Assembly: GCF_025655475.1 (NCBI RefSeq)
Contig: NZ_JAHTIK010000001.1
Coordinates: 3,497,640 to 3,541,042, forward strand
Reading direction: 5' to 3'
DNA length: 43,403 bases
DNA from: Kitasatospora sp. DSM 101779
Lineage (GTDB): Bacteria; Actinomycetota; Actinomycetes; Streptomycetales; Streptomycetaceae
A program made the position numbers and the translations under genes. Below are positions 24,743 through 32,905 of the stretch, in pieces. Below the pieces are notes generated by a model. That model was not told the DNA's origin. It did no database searches and saw nothing but the letters and a program-made list of their open reading frames with translations. The number at the start of each line of letters is the position of its first letter. Position 1 is the first letter of the stretch.

Positions 24743-25963
24743 ATGCCCGAAGCCGTCATCGTCAGCGCCGCCCGTTCGCCGATCGGCCGGGCCTTCAAGG
24801 GCTCGTTGAAGGACGTCCGCCCGGACGACCTCACCGCCCAGATCATCGGCGCCGCCCTCGCCAAGGTGCCCGAGCTCGACCCGCGGCAGATCGACGACCT
24901 GATGCTCGGCTGCGGCCTGCCCGGCGGCGAGCAGGGCCACAACCTCGGCCGGATCGTCGCGGTGCAGATGGGCATGGACTACCTGCCCGGCACCACCATC
25001 ACCCGCTACTGCGCCTCCTCCCTGCAGACCACCCGCATGGCGCTGCACGCGATCAAGGCCGGCGAGGGCGACATCTTCATCTCGGCCGGCGTCGAGACCG
25101 TCTCGCGGAGCATCAACGGCACCTCGGACGGCATGCCGAACACCCCCAACCCGCTCTTCGGCGACGCCCAGGCCCGCACCGCCAAGCGCGCCGCCGAGGG
25201 CGGCGGCGAGTGGCACGACCCGCGCGAGGACGGCCTGCTGCCGGACGCCTACATCGCGATGGGCCAGACCGCGGAGAACCTGGCCGCGCTCAAGGGCATC
25301 AGCCGCGCCGAGCAGGACGAGTTCGGCGTCCGCTCGCAGAACCTCGCCGAGCAGGCCATCGCGGCCGGCTTCTGGCAGCGCGAGATCACCCCGGTCACCA
25401 CCCCGGACGGCACCGTCGTCTCCCAGGACGACGGCCCGCGCGCCGGCGTCACCGTGGACGCCGTCTCCGGCCTCAAGCCGGTCTTCCGCCCCGACGGCAC
25501 GGTGACCGCCGGCAACTGCTGCCCGCTGAACGACGGCGCCGCCGCCCTGGTGATCATGTCCGACACCAAGGCCCGCGAGCTGGGCATCACCCCGCTCGCC
25601 CGGGTCGTCTCCACCGGCGTCAGCGGCCTCTCCCCCGAGATCATGGGCTACGGCCCGGTCGAGGCCACCAAGCAGGCCCTGGCCCGCGCCGGCATGTCGA
25701 TCGGCGACATCGACCTGGTCGAGATCAACGAGGCCTTCGCCGCCCAGGTGATCCCCTCCTACCGCGACCTCGGCATCGACATCGACCGCCTGAACGTCAA
25801 CGGCGGTGCCATCGCGGTCGGCCACCCCTTCGGCATGACCGGCGCGCGCATCACCACCACCCTGATCAACTCCCTGCAGTGGCACGACAAGCAGTTCGGT
25901 CTGGAGACCATGTGCGTCGGCGGCGGCCAGGGCATGGCGATGGTGATCGAGCGGCTGAGCTGA
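24743..25963 (+). CDS. Acetyl-CoA C-acetyltransferase (thiolase)
   Basis: The protein has 406 residues. ATG 24743 follows GAGGAG. It catalyses thiolytic cleavage of 3-ketoacyl-CoA or condensation of acetyl-CoA. The acyl-accepting Cys90 is in [15 protein letters not shown], where the usual Ser-Gly after the Cys is Ser-Ser. His361 is in [16 protein letters not shown] and the second catalytic Cys391 in [20 protein letters not shown] completes the set of four thiolase loops. Fatty-acid degradation or ketogenic roles are both possible. Sixteen bases at its 3' end, including the stop, are repeated 106 bp downstream. Confidence 0.95.
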   Translation: MPEAVIVSAARSPIGRAFKGSLKDVRPDDLTAQIIGAALAKVPELDPRQIDDLMLGCGLPGGEQGHNLGRIVAVQMGMDYLPGTTITRYCASSLQTTRMALHAIKAGEGDIFISAGVETVSRSINGTSDGMPNTPNPLFGDAQARTAKRAAEGGGEWHDPREDGLLPDAYIAMGQTAENLAALKGISRAEQDEFGVRSQNLAEQAIAAGFWQREITPVTTPDGTVVSQDDGPRAGVTVDAVSGLKPVFRPDGTVTAGNCCPLNDGAAALVIMSDTKARELGITPLARVVSTGVSGLSPEIMGYGPVEATKQALARAGMSIGDIDLVEINEAFAAQVIPSYRDLGIDIDRLNVNGGAIAVGHPFGMTGARITTTLINSLQWHDKQFGLETMCVGGGQGMAMVIERLS

Positions 25964-26069
25964 GTCGCAGCGCAGGGTGGAGGCCGCCGACCGAGGAACG
26001 AGGGAGGCGGCATCCGCCCGGAGCGGAGGCGAAGCTCAGCGCGACCGCGGACACGAGCGGCTGAGCTGA
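25948..26069 (+). repeat. 16-bp direct repeat of the thiolase gene end
   Basis: CGAGCGGCTGAGCTGA at 25948-25963 is the last codons and stop of the thiolase gene; it recurs exactly at 26054-26069. The 90 bp between are purine-rich and repetitive (multiple GAGG/GCGG units) and non-coding. It looks like a small 3'-end duplication with filler. Confidence 0.6.
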
Positions 26070-26149
26070 TCACGCGAGGCGAGTCCGCCCTGCGCGACAC
26101 GCCGTACGAGGGGTGGGGAACCACCCGTTCGGAGTGACACTCCGTAATT

Positions 26150-26186
26150 GAGGGCCGGATCACACGCGAAACGTGGTCCGGCCCTC
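26150..26186 (+). terminator. Rho-independent terminator downstream of the thiolase gene
   Basis: 10-bp arms (26150-26159 and 26177-26186) with inner CAC/GTG pairing are followed by GATTTTGC, an unusually T-rich tail for this genome. It lies about 190 bp after the thiolase stop. Confidence 0.7.
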
Positions 26187-26210
26187 GATTTTGCATTTCC
26201 GGGGCGTTTC

Positions 26211-26295
26211 GTCGACGGAGCGGAATGGCTCGACTCCGCTCCGTCGACAGGTACTACCTAACAATTTGGGGACAAGAGCGGAAGTTCAGCATTAA
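26211..26295 (+). promoter_or_regulatory. Perfect inverted repeat and promoter before the 26382 gene
   Basis: 14-bp perfect arms (26211-26224 and 26235-26248) with a 10-nt loop lie just upstream of an A/T-richer stretch with TTGGGG (26266-26271), an 18-bp spacer and CATTAA (26290-26295). The repeat may be an operator or a second terminator. The promoter fits the gene that starts at 26382, with an ~80-nt leader. Confidence 0.4.
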
Positions 26296-26381
26296 TGGGA
26301 CATCCACCACTGCAGTAACCGCCCCTCATGCGGCAGTGTGGACGTGCAACCCCGTTCCACTCCTCGCAAGGAGTACATTCC

Positions 26382-27296
26382 GTGAGCGTCGTCTACATCT
26401 CTCTGCTGCTGATCCTGATCGTCGTCGCCACTGTCGTGCTGCTCCAGGTCCGGGCGCTCTCACGCCGGCTGGAGGAGCGGCGGACCGCACCGGCCGGCAC
26501 CGCCCTCGACGAGGCGGCGATACGCCGGGCGGTCACCGAGGCGCTCGCGGCGGACCGGGAGCGGGAGATCACCGAGGCCCGGGCGTTCTGGGCCGAGCAG
26601 GAGGCGCGCGCCGCGGAGGACGCCCCGATGTTCGAGGGTCCGTTCCTGAGCGTCGGCGAGGAATGGCCGCTGTTCTTCCCGCGGCCGACCGGTCCGGAGA
26701 ACGCCCCGGACAACGGGACGATGGACCCGGGATTCGGCGAGGCGCTGCGCAGCGCGCTCGAGGACATCATCAACGAGGGCGGCCCGGAGGGCGGCGTGCA
26801 CCCCGGACACCCCTCGCAGGGCGGCTCGCCGGTGCCGGCCGAGGCCGGTGCGGACGCCCGCGCCCGCCGCGAGGCCGACCTGATCGCGACCGGCCTGGAG
26901 GCCGGCCTGCTGGACGCCGAGGCCGAGGCCGAGCCGGCCGTCGCGCCGGACCCGCGCCGCCACCCCTCGCACCCCGACTTCGTGCCGAGCCAGACCCCGT
27001 CCCGCGAGTGGACGGACACCCGGCTCGCCGTGCTGGCCGACGAGAAGATCGCCCTCACCGACGTCCGTCCCGGCCCGCTCGGCACGCTGGACGTGTACGC
27101 CTTCGCCGACGGCACCACGCTCTGCGTGGCCCCCGGCGACCGCGAGGCGGCCTACCGCCTGATCGACGCCGTCCAGGCCGGCGAGGACGTCCGGCTGCTC
27201 GGCGGCTCCCGGTTCTCCGGTTCGTACTCGCTGACCTTCTCCACCGACGACGACGCGGTGTACGTGCTGGCCGACCGCGTGGTCGCGAGCATCTGA
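26382..27296 (+). CDS. Membrane-anchored hypothetical protein
   Basis: The protein has 304 residues. GTG 26382 follows AAGGAG by 9 bases. Residues 1-22 (MSVVYISLLLILIVVATVVLLQ) form a signal-anchor. A charged helix rich in Arg and Glu (RRLEERRTAP...AADREREITEARAFWAEQEARAAED, about 27-85) may be coiled coil. A flexible Gly/Pro/Glu-rich middle follows. The C-terminal ~90 residues form a compact beta-rich domain (RLAVLADEKIALTDVRPGPLGTLDVYAFADGTTLCV...LLGGSRFSGSYSLTFSTDDDAVYVLADRVV). I do not recognise the family. It has its own promoter region and terminator. Confidence 0.8.
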   Translation: MSVVYISLLLILIVVATVVLLQVRALSRRLEERRTAPAGTALDEAAIRRAVTEALAADREREITEARAFWAEQEARAAEDAPMFEGPFLSVGEEWPLFFPRPTGPENAPDNGTMDPGFGEALRSALEDIINEGGPEGGVHPGHPSQGGSPVPAEAGADARARREADLIATGLEAGLLDAEAEAEPAVAPDPRRHPSHPDFVPSQTPSREWTDTRLAVLADEKIALTDVRPGPLGTLDVYAFADGTTLCVAPGDREAAYRLIDAVQAGEDVRLLGGSRFSGSYSLTFSTDDDAVYVLADRVVASI

Positions 27297-27318
27297 GCCA
27301 CCTGACGACGGGACACCG

Positions 27319-27366
27319 GCCGAGGGCCGGTCGTACGGCCTCCGGGCCGTGCGACCGGCCCTCGGC
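27319..27366. terminator. Very strong bidirectional terminator
   Basis: 22-nt arms (27319-27340 and 27345-27366) pair with a single G-T type mismatch and a 4-nt loop, between the convergent genes at 26382 and 27379. Confidence 0.85.
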
Positions 27367-27378
27367 GTTCTCCGTGCC

Positions 27379-27717
27379 TCAGTTGGTGAGCCGCTCCGTC
27401 TCGCGGACGGCGGCCAGTGCGGCGGCCACGGCCTCCGGGCGGTCATGCGCGGCGATCACCAGGTCGTGCCCGGCGACGGCAAGCTGGTCGCCGACCGCGA
27501 ACGGGCCGGCGTCCGGGACCTCGCGCGGCGGCTCGCCCTCCAGTTCCAGGGCGGCCGCGGCCAGGCTGCGGGCCAGCGCCAGACCGGCCCCTGCCCGGGA
27601 CGGGTGGCCGGGCACCCCGGCGAGCAGCCGGCTCTGCGGCATCGAGCGGAACCGGTCCGCGAGGCGGTCGACGGCCTCGACCAGGGCGGCGGCGGACAGC
27701 GGGGGTGCTTCGGACAT
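27379..27717 (-). CDS. Small hypothetical protein
   Basis: The protein has 112 residues with an ATG start. It is Ala- and Arg-rich, with predicted helices SAAALVEAVDRLADRFRSMPQSRLL and SRAGAGLALARSLAAAALELE, then short strands (FAVGDQLAVAGHDLVIAAHD) and a final helix. There is no membrane segment, signal or metal motif. It sits between two strong hairpins, so it is transcribed alone. The Bax inhibitor-1 gene lies downstream on the same strand. Composition supports real coding (high G/C at third positions), but the function is unknown to me. Confidence 0.7.
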   Translation of the reverse strand: MSEAPPLSAAALVEAVDRLADRFRSMPQSRLLAGVPGHPSRAGAGLALARSLAAAALELEGEPPREVPDAGPFAVGDQLAVAGHDLVIAAHDRPEAVAAALAAVRETERLTN

Positions 27718-27777
27718 GCAGCGAGGGTATCGGGCACTGCCGGTCCACCCGGCCGGGCCGGGCCGCCCGGACGTGCG

Positions 27778-27810
27778 GCAGCCCCCGGGAGCGGTGCTTC
27801 CGGGGGCTGC
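27778..27810 (-). terminator. Terminator downstream of the Bax inhibitor-1 family gene
   Basis: 15-bp arms (27778-27792 and 27796-27810, one wobble pair) with a 3-nt loop lie 21 bp beyond the stop at 27831. Confidence 0.75.
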
Positions 27811-27830
27811 GGCGCGCGGGGGCGACGGGG

Positions 27831-28718
27831 TCAGTCGTCGCCGCGGAGGATGGCGATCAGGCGCAGCATCTCCAGGTAGATCCAGACCAGCGACAGGGTG
27901 AGGCCGAAGGCCGCACGCCAGGCCTCCCGCTCGGGGGCGCCGTACCGGATCGCGTTCTCGATCTCGGCGAAGTCCAGCGAGAGGAAGAACGCGCCGAGGG
28001 CGATGCCGACCAGGCCGACCGCGATGCCGAGCGGGCCGGAGCGCAGGCCGAAGTCGGCGCCGAACATCGAGGCGATCATGTTGACCAGGAGCAGGCCGAG
28101 GAAGCCCATCGCGATGGCGAGGCCGATCCGGGTGTACCGGGGGGTGACCCGGATCCGGCCGCTCTTGTAGGCGATCAGCATGGCCCCGAAGACCACGGCG
28201 GTGCCGAGCACGGCCTGGACGGCGATGCCGGGCCAGATCGTGTTGAAGACCTTGGTCATCGCGCCGAGGAAGAAGCCTTCCAGGGCGGCGTAGGCGAGGA
28301 TCAGCGGCGGGCTGACGCTGCGCTTGAAGGTGATGACCAGGCCGACGACGAAGGCGGCGAACGCGGCGCCGGCGGCGAAGGCGTAGCCCTCGTCGGGCAG
28401 CGCGAACCAGGCGACGGCGCCGGCGCCGACCAGGGCGAGCAGGGTGAGCGTCGTCCGGGCGACCACGTCGTCCATGGTCATCCGGCCGGTCTGCGCCGGG
28501 CCCGCGGACGGGGCCCGGTACATCTCGACGAGCTGGTCGTCCGTCAGCTGGGCGCCCTCGGGACGCGCGTACGGGTTGGCGCCGTAGGGGTTGGCCGCGT
28601 AGGGGTTGTTGGCGTACGGGTCGGCGGCGTGGGGCTGCCGGGTGGTGTCGAACCCCGCGTATCCGGCCTCGCGGGTGAAGGACCCCTCCCGCGAGAAGAC
28701 CGGGTTGCTGCTTCTCAT
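27831..28718 (-). CDS. Bax inhibitor-1 / YccA family membrane protein
   Basis: The protein has 295 residues. ATG 28718 follows GGAGG by 8 bases. A cytoplasmic N-terminus of about 95 residues contains four spaced NPY-type repeats (ADPYANNPYAANPYGANPYARP) and the TDDQLVEMYRAPSA segment typical of actinobacterial members. Seven transmembrane helices follow, ending in YLEMLRLIAILRGDD, with the conserved Asp-rich C-terminal pore motif of BI-1/TMBIM proteins. DFAEIENAIRYGAPEREAWRAAFGLTLSLVWIY is the hallmark end. Bacterial members are proton-sensitive calcium leak channels or unknown. It lies downstream of tRNA-Leu(UAA) on the same strand. Confidence 0.93.
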   Translation of the reverse strand: MRSSNPVFSREGSFTREAGYAGFDTTRQPHAADPYANNPYAANPYGANPYARPEGAQLTDDQLVEMYRAPSAGPAQTGRMTMDDVVARTTLTLLALVGAGAVAWFALPDEGYAFAAGAAFAAFVVGLVITFKRSVSPPLILAYAALEGFFLGAMTKVFNTIWPGIAVQAVLGTAVVFGAMLIAYKSGRIRVTPRYTRIGLAIAMGFLGLLLVNMIASMFGADFGLRSGPLGIAVGLVGIALGAFFLSLDFAEIENAIRYGAPEREAWRAAFGLTLSLVWIYLEMLRLIAILRGDD

Positions 28719-28827
28719 CTCATTCCCTCCGGGGCGGCACGGCGCTGCCCACGGGACCAGGGTAATGGTTTGGCAAAGGAATGCGCGTACGCCGTAAGGA
28801 GGATCTCCTGCGGCGCCGAGGTGGCGC

Positions 28828-28912
28828 TGGTGCCCGGGGCCGGACTCGAACCGGCACGGCCTCGCGGCCAAGCAGTTTTAAGCTGCCCGTGTCTGCGTTC
28901 CACCACCCGGGC
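28828..28912 (-). tRNA. bldA: tRNA-Leu (anticodon UAA), bldA
   Basis: A complete class II tRNA: acceptor stem GCCCGGG (28912-28906) with CCCGGGC (28838-28832), discriminator A at 28831 and an encoded CCA (28830-28828). The anticodon stem GGCAG/CTGCT encloses the loop CTTAAAA, giving anticodon UAA. A long variable arm (GGCC-GCGA-GGCC) and a T arm GCCGG-TTCGAGT-CCGGC complete it. In streptomycetes the only tRNA reading UUA is bldA, the developmental switch controlling aerial growth and antibiotics. I saw no in-frame TTA leucine codon in any gene called in this window, as expected for housekeeping genes. Transcription is toward the Bax inhibitor-1 gene. Confidence 0.96.
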
Positions 28913-28945
28913 GTGAACCGCGCGCCCTCGTGCGGGCTGCCCCCG

Positions 28946-28951
28946 AGCCTA
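28946..28951 (-). promoter_or_regulatory. Likely -10 box for the tRNA-Leu(UAA) gene
   Basis: TAGGCT on the minus strand lies 33 bp before the mature 5' end, giving a short leader of about 27 nt. The -35 region is weak (GCGAAA at 17 bp). The rest of the 28913-29100 spacer shows no other signal apart from the ribosome site at its right end. Confidence 0.45.
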
Positions 28952-29100
28952 GTCGCCGAGGTCCCGGTTTCGCATGTTCCGACCCCCGGAAGTTGTCATG
29001 TTTCCTTGCCATCTGACGAACAGTCCGTGATTCGGCCATCGGCGCAGCGATATCCGGCCACCGGCCCTCAGGGTCGGTGTCATACCGCAGGAGGAGAACG

Positions 29101-29223
29101 GTGACCTCCGGATACGTCTGGCGGTGGTGGGTGCAACCGTTCGACGGGGCGACAGATTCCATGATCACGCACGGGAGGATCGAGTGGACGAGCCCGTACC
29201 CTCCCGACAGGAGTCCCCCGTGA
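29101..29223 (+). CDS. Possible 40-residue Trp-rich upstream peptide overlapping the ABC ATPase start
   Basis: GTG 29101 follows AGGAGGAG, one of the strongest ribosome sites in the window. The frame runs 40 codons and its TGA overlaps the ABC ATPase GTG (GTGA at 29220-29223). The start reads MTSGYVWRWWVQPFDG, with Trp at residues 7, 9 and 10 and again at 29. GGGAGG (29173-29178) can pair with CCTCCC (29200-29205). Alternatively CTCC (29201-29204) can pair with GGAG (29210-29213), which is the ribosome site of the ABC gene. This is the arrangement of a translational attenuator or coupling leader. Third-position G/C is about 85 percent. Translation is inferred, not shown. Confidence 0.45.
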   Translation: MTSGYVWRWWVQPFDGATDSMITHGRIEWTSPYPPDRSPP

Positions 29224-29993
29224 CCACGACGACCGCACCCGCCGCCCGCACCGGCCAGGCGGCCGCCCGCGCCACCGGTCTGAGCAAGGTCTACGGGGAG
29301 GGCGAGACCCGCGTGGTCGCCCTCGACGGCGTGAGCGTGGCCTTCGGGCAGGGCGAGTTCACCGCGATCATGGGCCCCTCCGGCTCCGGCAAGTCGACCC
29401 TGATGCACTGCATGGCGGGCCTCGACACGGTCTCCTCGGGCTCCGCCACGATCGGCGGGACGGAGCTCGTCGGGCTGCGCGACAAGCAGCTGACCAAGCT
29501 CCGCCGGGACAAGATCGGCTTCATCTTCCAGGCGTTCAACCTGCTGCCCACGCTGACCGCGCTGGAGAACATCACCCTGCCGATGGACATCGCCGGCACC
29601 AAGGCGGACCGTCAGTGGCTGGACCGCGTGGTCGACACCGTCGGCCTCTCCGGCCGGCTCTCGCACCGTCCGTCCCAGCTCTCCGGCGGCCAGCAGCAGC
29701 GCGTGGCCTGCGCCCGCGCCCTGGCCTCCAAGCCGGAGATCATCTTCGCCGACGAGCCGACCGGCAACCTCGACTCCCGCTCCGGCGCGGAGATCCTCTC
29801 CTTCCTGCGCAACTCGGTGCGCGAGCTCGGCCAGACGGTCGTGATGGTGACGCACGACCCGGTCGCGGCCTCGTACGCCGACCGCGTGGTGTTCCTCGCC
29901 GACGGCCGGATCGTCGACGAGCTGACCGCCCCGACCGCCGACTCCGTCCTGGACCGCATGCGCCGCTTCGACGCCAAGGGCCGCACCAGCTGA
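29220..29993 (+). CDS. ABC transporter ATP-binding protein (MacB/LolD type)
   Basis: The protein has 257 residues. GTG 29220 follows AGGAG by 6 bases. Motifs: Walker A GPSGSGKST, Q-loop FIFQAFNLLPTLTALENI, signature LSGGQQQRVACARAL, Walker B IIFADEPTGNLD, and switch VMVTHD. KVYGEGETRVVALDGVSV and GLRDKQLTKLRRDKIGF are typical of the MacB/LolD group that drives mechanotransmission through FtsX-like permeases rather than classic substrate translocation. It is followed after 50 bp by the matching permease. Its start overlaps a short Trp-rich reading frame, suggesting translational coupling. Confidence 0.95.
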   Translation: MTTTTAPAARTGQAAARATGLSKVYGEGETRVVALDGVSVAFGQGEFTAIMGPSGSGKSTLMHCMAGLDTVSSGSATIGGTELVGLRDKQLTKLRRDKIGFIFQAFNLLPTLTALENITLPMDIAGTKADRQWLDRVVDTVGLSGRLSHRPSQLSGGQQQRVACARALASKPEIIFADEPTGNLDSRSGAEILSFLRNSVRELGQTVVMVTHDPVAASYADRVVFLADGRIVDELTAPTADSVLDRMRRFDAKGRTS

Positions 29994-30043
29994 CACGGCG
30001 TCCGCCGCCCGCCCGCACCCACACCTCCAGGACTCACACAGCC

Positions 30044-32602
30044 ATGTACCGCACCGCACTGCGCAACGTGCTGGCCCACAAGGGCCGACTGCTGATGACG
30101 GCGCTCGCCGTCCTGCTCGGCACGGCCTTCGTGGCCGGCACCATGGTCTTCTCCGACACGCTCGGCGAGGCCATGAAGAACAGCCTCTCCAAGAGCTACT
30201 CGGACATCTCCGTCCTGGTCACCGACCCGGTGGCGGACTCCCCCTTCCGTGCCAAGGACCGCAGCGGCCCCAACCGGGGCAAGCTGACCGACGACACCGT
30301 CGCGAAGATCGCCGCGCTGCCCGGCACCGAGCGGGCCCGCGGCAACGTCAGCGGCTTCGTCGGAGTGGCCGACCGCAAGGGCGACCTGATCGGCCAGGGC
30401 TGGAGCTCCCGCGGCGGCAACTTCGCCCCGGACGCCTCCGGCAAGGACCCGCGCTACCCGATGGCCGAGGGTCGCGGCCCGCAGGCCGAGCGGGAGATCG
30501 CGCTCGACCGCCGCACCGCCGACAAGGGCGGCTACCACCTGGGCGACACCGTCCGGATCGCCTCCGACGGCCCGGCCACCGAGCGCACCCTGGTCGGCGT
30601 CTTCACCACCGACGACCCCGAGGTCGAGTCCGGCGGCACGCTGACCCTCTTCGACCGGGCCACCGCGCAGAAGCTGCTCCTCGCGCCCGGCCAGTACAGC
30701 ACCGTCGCGGTCACCGCGAAGCCCGGCACCTCGCAGGACGAGCTGCTGCAGAAGATCACCGCCGTGCTGCCCGGCAAGGACCAGATGCAGGCCGAGACCG
30801 GCCAGGAGCTGACCGACCGCCAGACCAGGATGATCGCCGACGGCACCACGGGCATGAAGACGGCGCTGCTCGCCTTCGCCGGCATCTCGCTCTTCGTCGG
30901 CATCTTCATCATCGCCAACACCTTCACCATGCTGGTCGCCCAGCGCACCCGTGAGCTGGCACTGCTGCGCGCGGTCGGCGCCGGCCGCGGCCAGGTGACC
31001 CGCTCGGTGCTGATCGAGGCGCTGCTGATCGGCGTCATCGCCTCGGCGGCCGGCCTCGCCACCGGCATCGGGATCGGCGCCGGCATGCGGGCGGTGCTCG
31101 ACGCGCTGGACGCGGGCCTGCCGGCCGGCCCCCTGGTGGTCGCGCCCGCGACGGTGGTGGTCTCGCTGGTGGTCGGCGTCGTGGTGACGACGCTCTCCGC
31201 GCTGCTTCCCGCCGTCCGCGCCTCGCGGATCGCCCCGGTGGCCGCGATGAGCAGCGGCGACCAGCCCGCCGCGCAGAAGAGCCTGATCGTCCGGAACATC
31301 ATCGGCGGTCTGATCGCGGCCGGCGGCCTCGGCCTGGTGGCGCTCGGCGCCGCGTCCGGCAACTCCTCCGGCCGGGTGCCGGTGGCGGCCGGCGCGGGCC
31401 TCGCCCTGATCGGCATCTTCATCCTGCTGCCGCTGCTGTCCCGCCCGGTGATCGCGCTGGTCGGCCCGCTGCTGCGGGCCTCCGCGGGCACCGCCGGCCG
31501 GCTGGCCCAGCAGAACGCGGTGCGCAACCCGCGCCGCACCGCCGCCACCGCGGCCGCGCTCACCATCGGCCTCTCCCTGGTCAGCTCGCTGACGGTGCTG
31601 GGCGCCTCGGTCGGCGACGCCGTCGACCGGTCGGTCACCAGCAGCATGACGGCGGACTACAGCATCAAGACCGCCAACGGCATCTCGCCGGACCCGAAGC
31701 TGGCCACCGCGGTCGCCAAGGTCCCCGGGGTCGCCGCAGTCAGCCCGATGTCGGACGTCTACTGGAAGCTCGGCGGCTCCCAGCGGGCGATCAGCGGCGT
31801 CGACGCCGCCGCGGTCGACAAGGTGGTCGCGCTCACCCTGGACAGCGGCTCCACGGCCGCGCTGGGCCAGGGGCAGGTCCTCGTCCAGGCGGAGACGGCG
31901 AAGAGCAACAACTGGGCGGTCGGCTCGGTGCTGCCGGTCGAGTACCCGGACGGCAGCACCGCCCAGGTCACCGTCGGCGGCGTCTTCAAGAAGAACGAGC
32001 TGCTCTCCCCGGTCGTGATGGCCAACACCGAGGTCTTCAAGCACAGCGAGGACCCGTACGTCACCCAGATCCTGGTGAAGGCCGCCGACGGCCCCAACGA
32101 CGGCCTGCGCAAGGCCATCAAGGACGCCACCGGCAGCAACCCGGTGATCGACGTGAAGACCAAGCAGGACATCCGCGACGAGTTCAGCAAGATCATCACC
32201 TTTATGCTGAACCTGATGTACGGCCTGCTGGCGATGTCGGTGCTGGTGGCGGTGCTCGGCGTGGTGAACACGCTGGCGATGTCGGTCTTCGAGCGCAAGC
32301 GGGAGATCGGCATGCTGCGGGCGATCGGCCTGGACCGCCGGGGCGTCAAGCGGATGGTCCGCCTGGAGTCCGTGGTGATCTCGATGTTCGGCGCGGTGAT
32401 CGGCGTCCTGCTCGGCTGCTTCCTGGCCTGGGCGGTCAACGGCACCCTGGAGTCCAGCCTGCCGGGCCTCACCACGGTCCTCCCCTACGGCAAGCTGCTG
32501 GTCTTCCTGGCGCTGGCCGGGCTGGTGGGCATGGTGGCGGCCATCTGGCCGGCCCGCCGGGCCGCCCGCCTGGACATCCTGGGCGCCATCAAGACGGACT
32601 GA
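30044..32602 (+). CDS. FtsX-like ABC permease with two extracytoplasmic domains
   Basis: The protein has 852 residues. It starts MYRTALRNVLAHKGRLLMTALAVLLGTAFVAGT, with a first transmembrane helix followed by a ~210-residue MacB-type periplasmic core. FtsX domain 1 (about 270-400: FVGIFIIANTFTMLVAQRTRELALLRAVGAGRGQV) and two further helices lead to a second extracytoplasmic domain. FtsX domain 2 is near the C-terminus (MLNLMYGLLAMSVLVAVLGVVNTLAMSVFERKREIGMLRAIGLDRRGVKRMV). The E-I-x-M-L-R-A-I-G coupling motif is present in both. The ten-helix duplicated architecture fits actinobacterial export or envelope-remodelling transporters. The substrate is unknown. The ribosome site is weak. Confidence 0.94.
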   Translation: MYRTALRNVLAHKGRLLMTALAVLLGTAFVAGTMVFSDTLGEAMKNSLSKSYSDISVLVTDPVADSPFRAKDRSGPNRGKLTDDTVAKIAALPGTERARGNVSGFVGVADRKGDLIGQGWSSRGGNFAPDASGKDPRYPMAEGRGPQAEREIALDRRTADKGGYHLGDTVRIASDGPATERTLVGVFTTDDPEVESGGTLTLFDRATAQKLLLAPGQYSTVAVTAKPGTSQDELLQKITAVLPGKDQMQAETGQELTDRQTRMIADGTTGMKTALLAFAGISLFVGIFIIANTFTMLVAQRTRELALLRAVGAGRGQVTRSVLIEALLIGVIASAAGLATGIGIGAGMRAVLDALDAGLPAGPLVVAPATVVVSLVVGVVVTTLSALLPAVRASRIAPVAAMSSGDQPAAQKSLIVRNIIGGLIAAGGLGLVALGAASGNSSGRVPVAAGAGLALIGIFILLPLLSRPVIALVGPLLRASAGTAGRLAQQNAVRNPRRTAATAAALTIGLSLVSSLTVLGASVGDAVDRSVTSSMTADYSIKTANGISPDPKLATAVAKVPGVAAVSPMSDVYWKLGGSQRAISGVDAAAVDKVVALTLDSGSTAALGQGQVLVQAETAKSNNWAVGSVLPVEYPDGSTAQVTVGGVFKKNELLSPVVMANTEVFKHSEDPYVTQILVKAADGPNDGLRKAIKDATGSNPVIDVKTKQDIRDEFSKIITFMLNLMYGLLAMSVLVAVLGVVNTLAMSVFERKREIGMLRAIGLDRRGVKRMVRLESVVISMFGAVIGVLLGCFLAWAVNGTLESSLPGLTTVLPYGKLLVFLALAGLVGMVAAIWPARRAARLDILGAIKTD

Positions 32603-32610
32603 CGCACCGT

Positions 32611-32653
32611 CCGCAGGGCCCCCGGCACCCCGTCGGTGCCGGGGGCCCTGCGG
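32611..32653 (+). terminator. Terminator after the ABC permease
   Basis: 19-bp perfect arms (32611-32629 and 32635-32653) with a CCGTC loop begin 9 bp after the stop. Confidence 0.85.
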
Positions 32654-32744
32654 TGTTCCCGGGGCCTTTGGAGGAGCCCGGACGCCTCCCCGGAGCGGCT
32701 TGCCCCGGGCCGCCCCGCAGGCCTCACGGACGGCCCCGGGCACG

Positions 32745-32781
32745 CCGAAGGCCCCCGCCCGGTTACGGCGGGGGCCTTCGG
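32745..32781 (-). terminator. Second hairpin in the 303-bp gap, probably for ndh
   Basis: 15-bp perfect arms (32745-32759 and 32767-32781) with a 7-nt loop lie 125 bp beyond the ndh stop. Apart from the two hairpins I see nothing in 32603-32905. Confidence 0.6.
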
Positions 32782-32905
32782 TCACTTCTGTACTCCGCCC
32801 GGCTCGCACGGCCGGCTGAGCACCACGGAGGTCGTGGTCCGGCGACGTTGCCGGGCGGAGGGCCTCCGACTCATCCCCGACCTGCTCGGCCGGGGCCACA
32901 GTCGC

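Noticed and set aside
28560..28630. A tandem DNA repeat in the Bax inhibitor-1 gene
   Set aside because: It encodes the NPY-type repeats of the protein's N-terminus, in frame, and needs no separate explanation.
29612..32899. A 1095-codon minus-strand frame opposite the ABC permease
   Set aside because: The plus strand encodes a clear FtsX-like permease; the opposite frame has no motif and is a codon-bias shadow.
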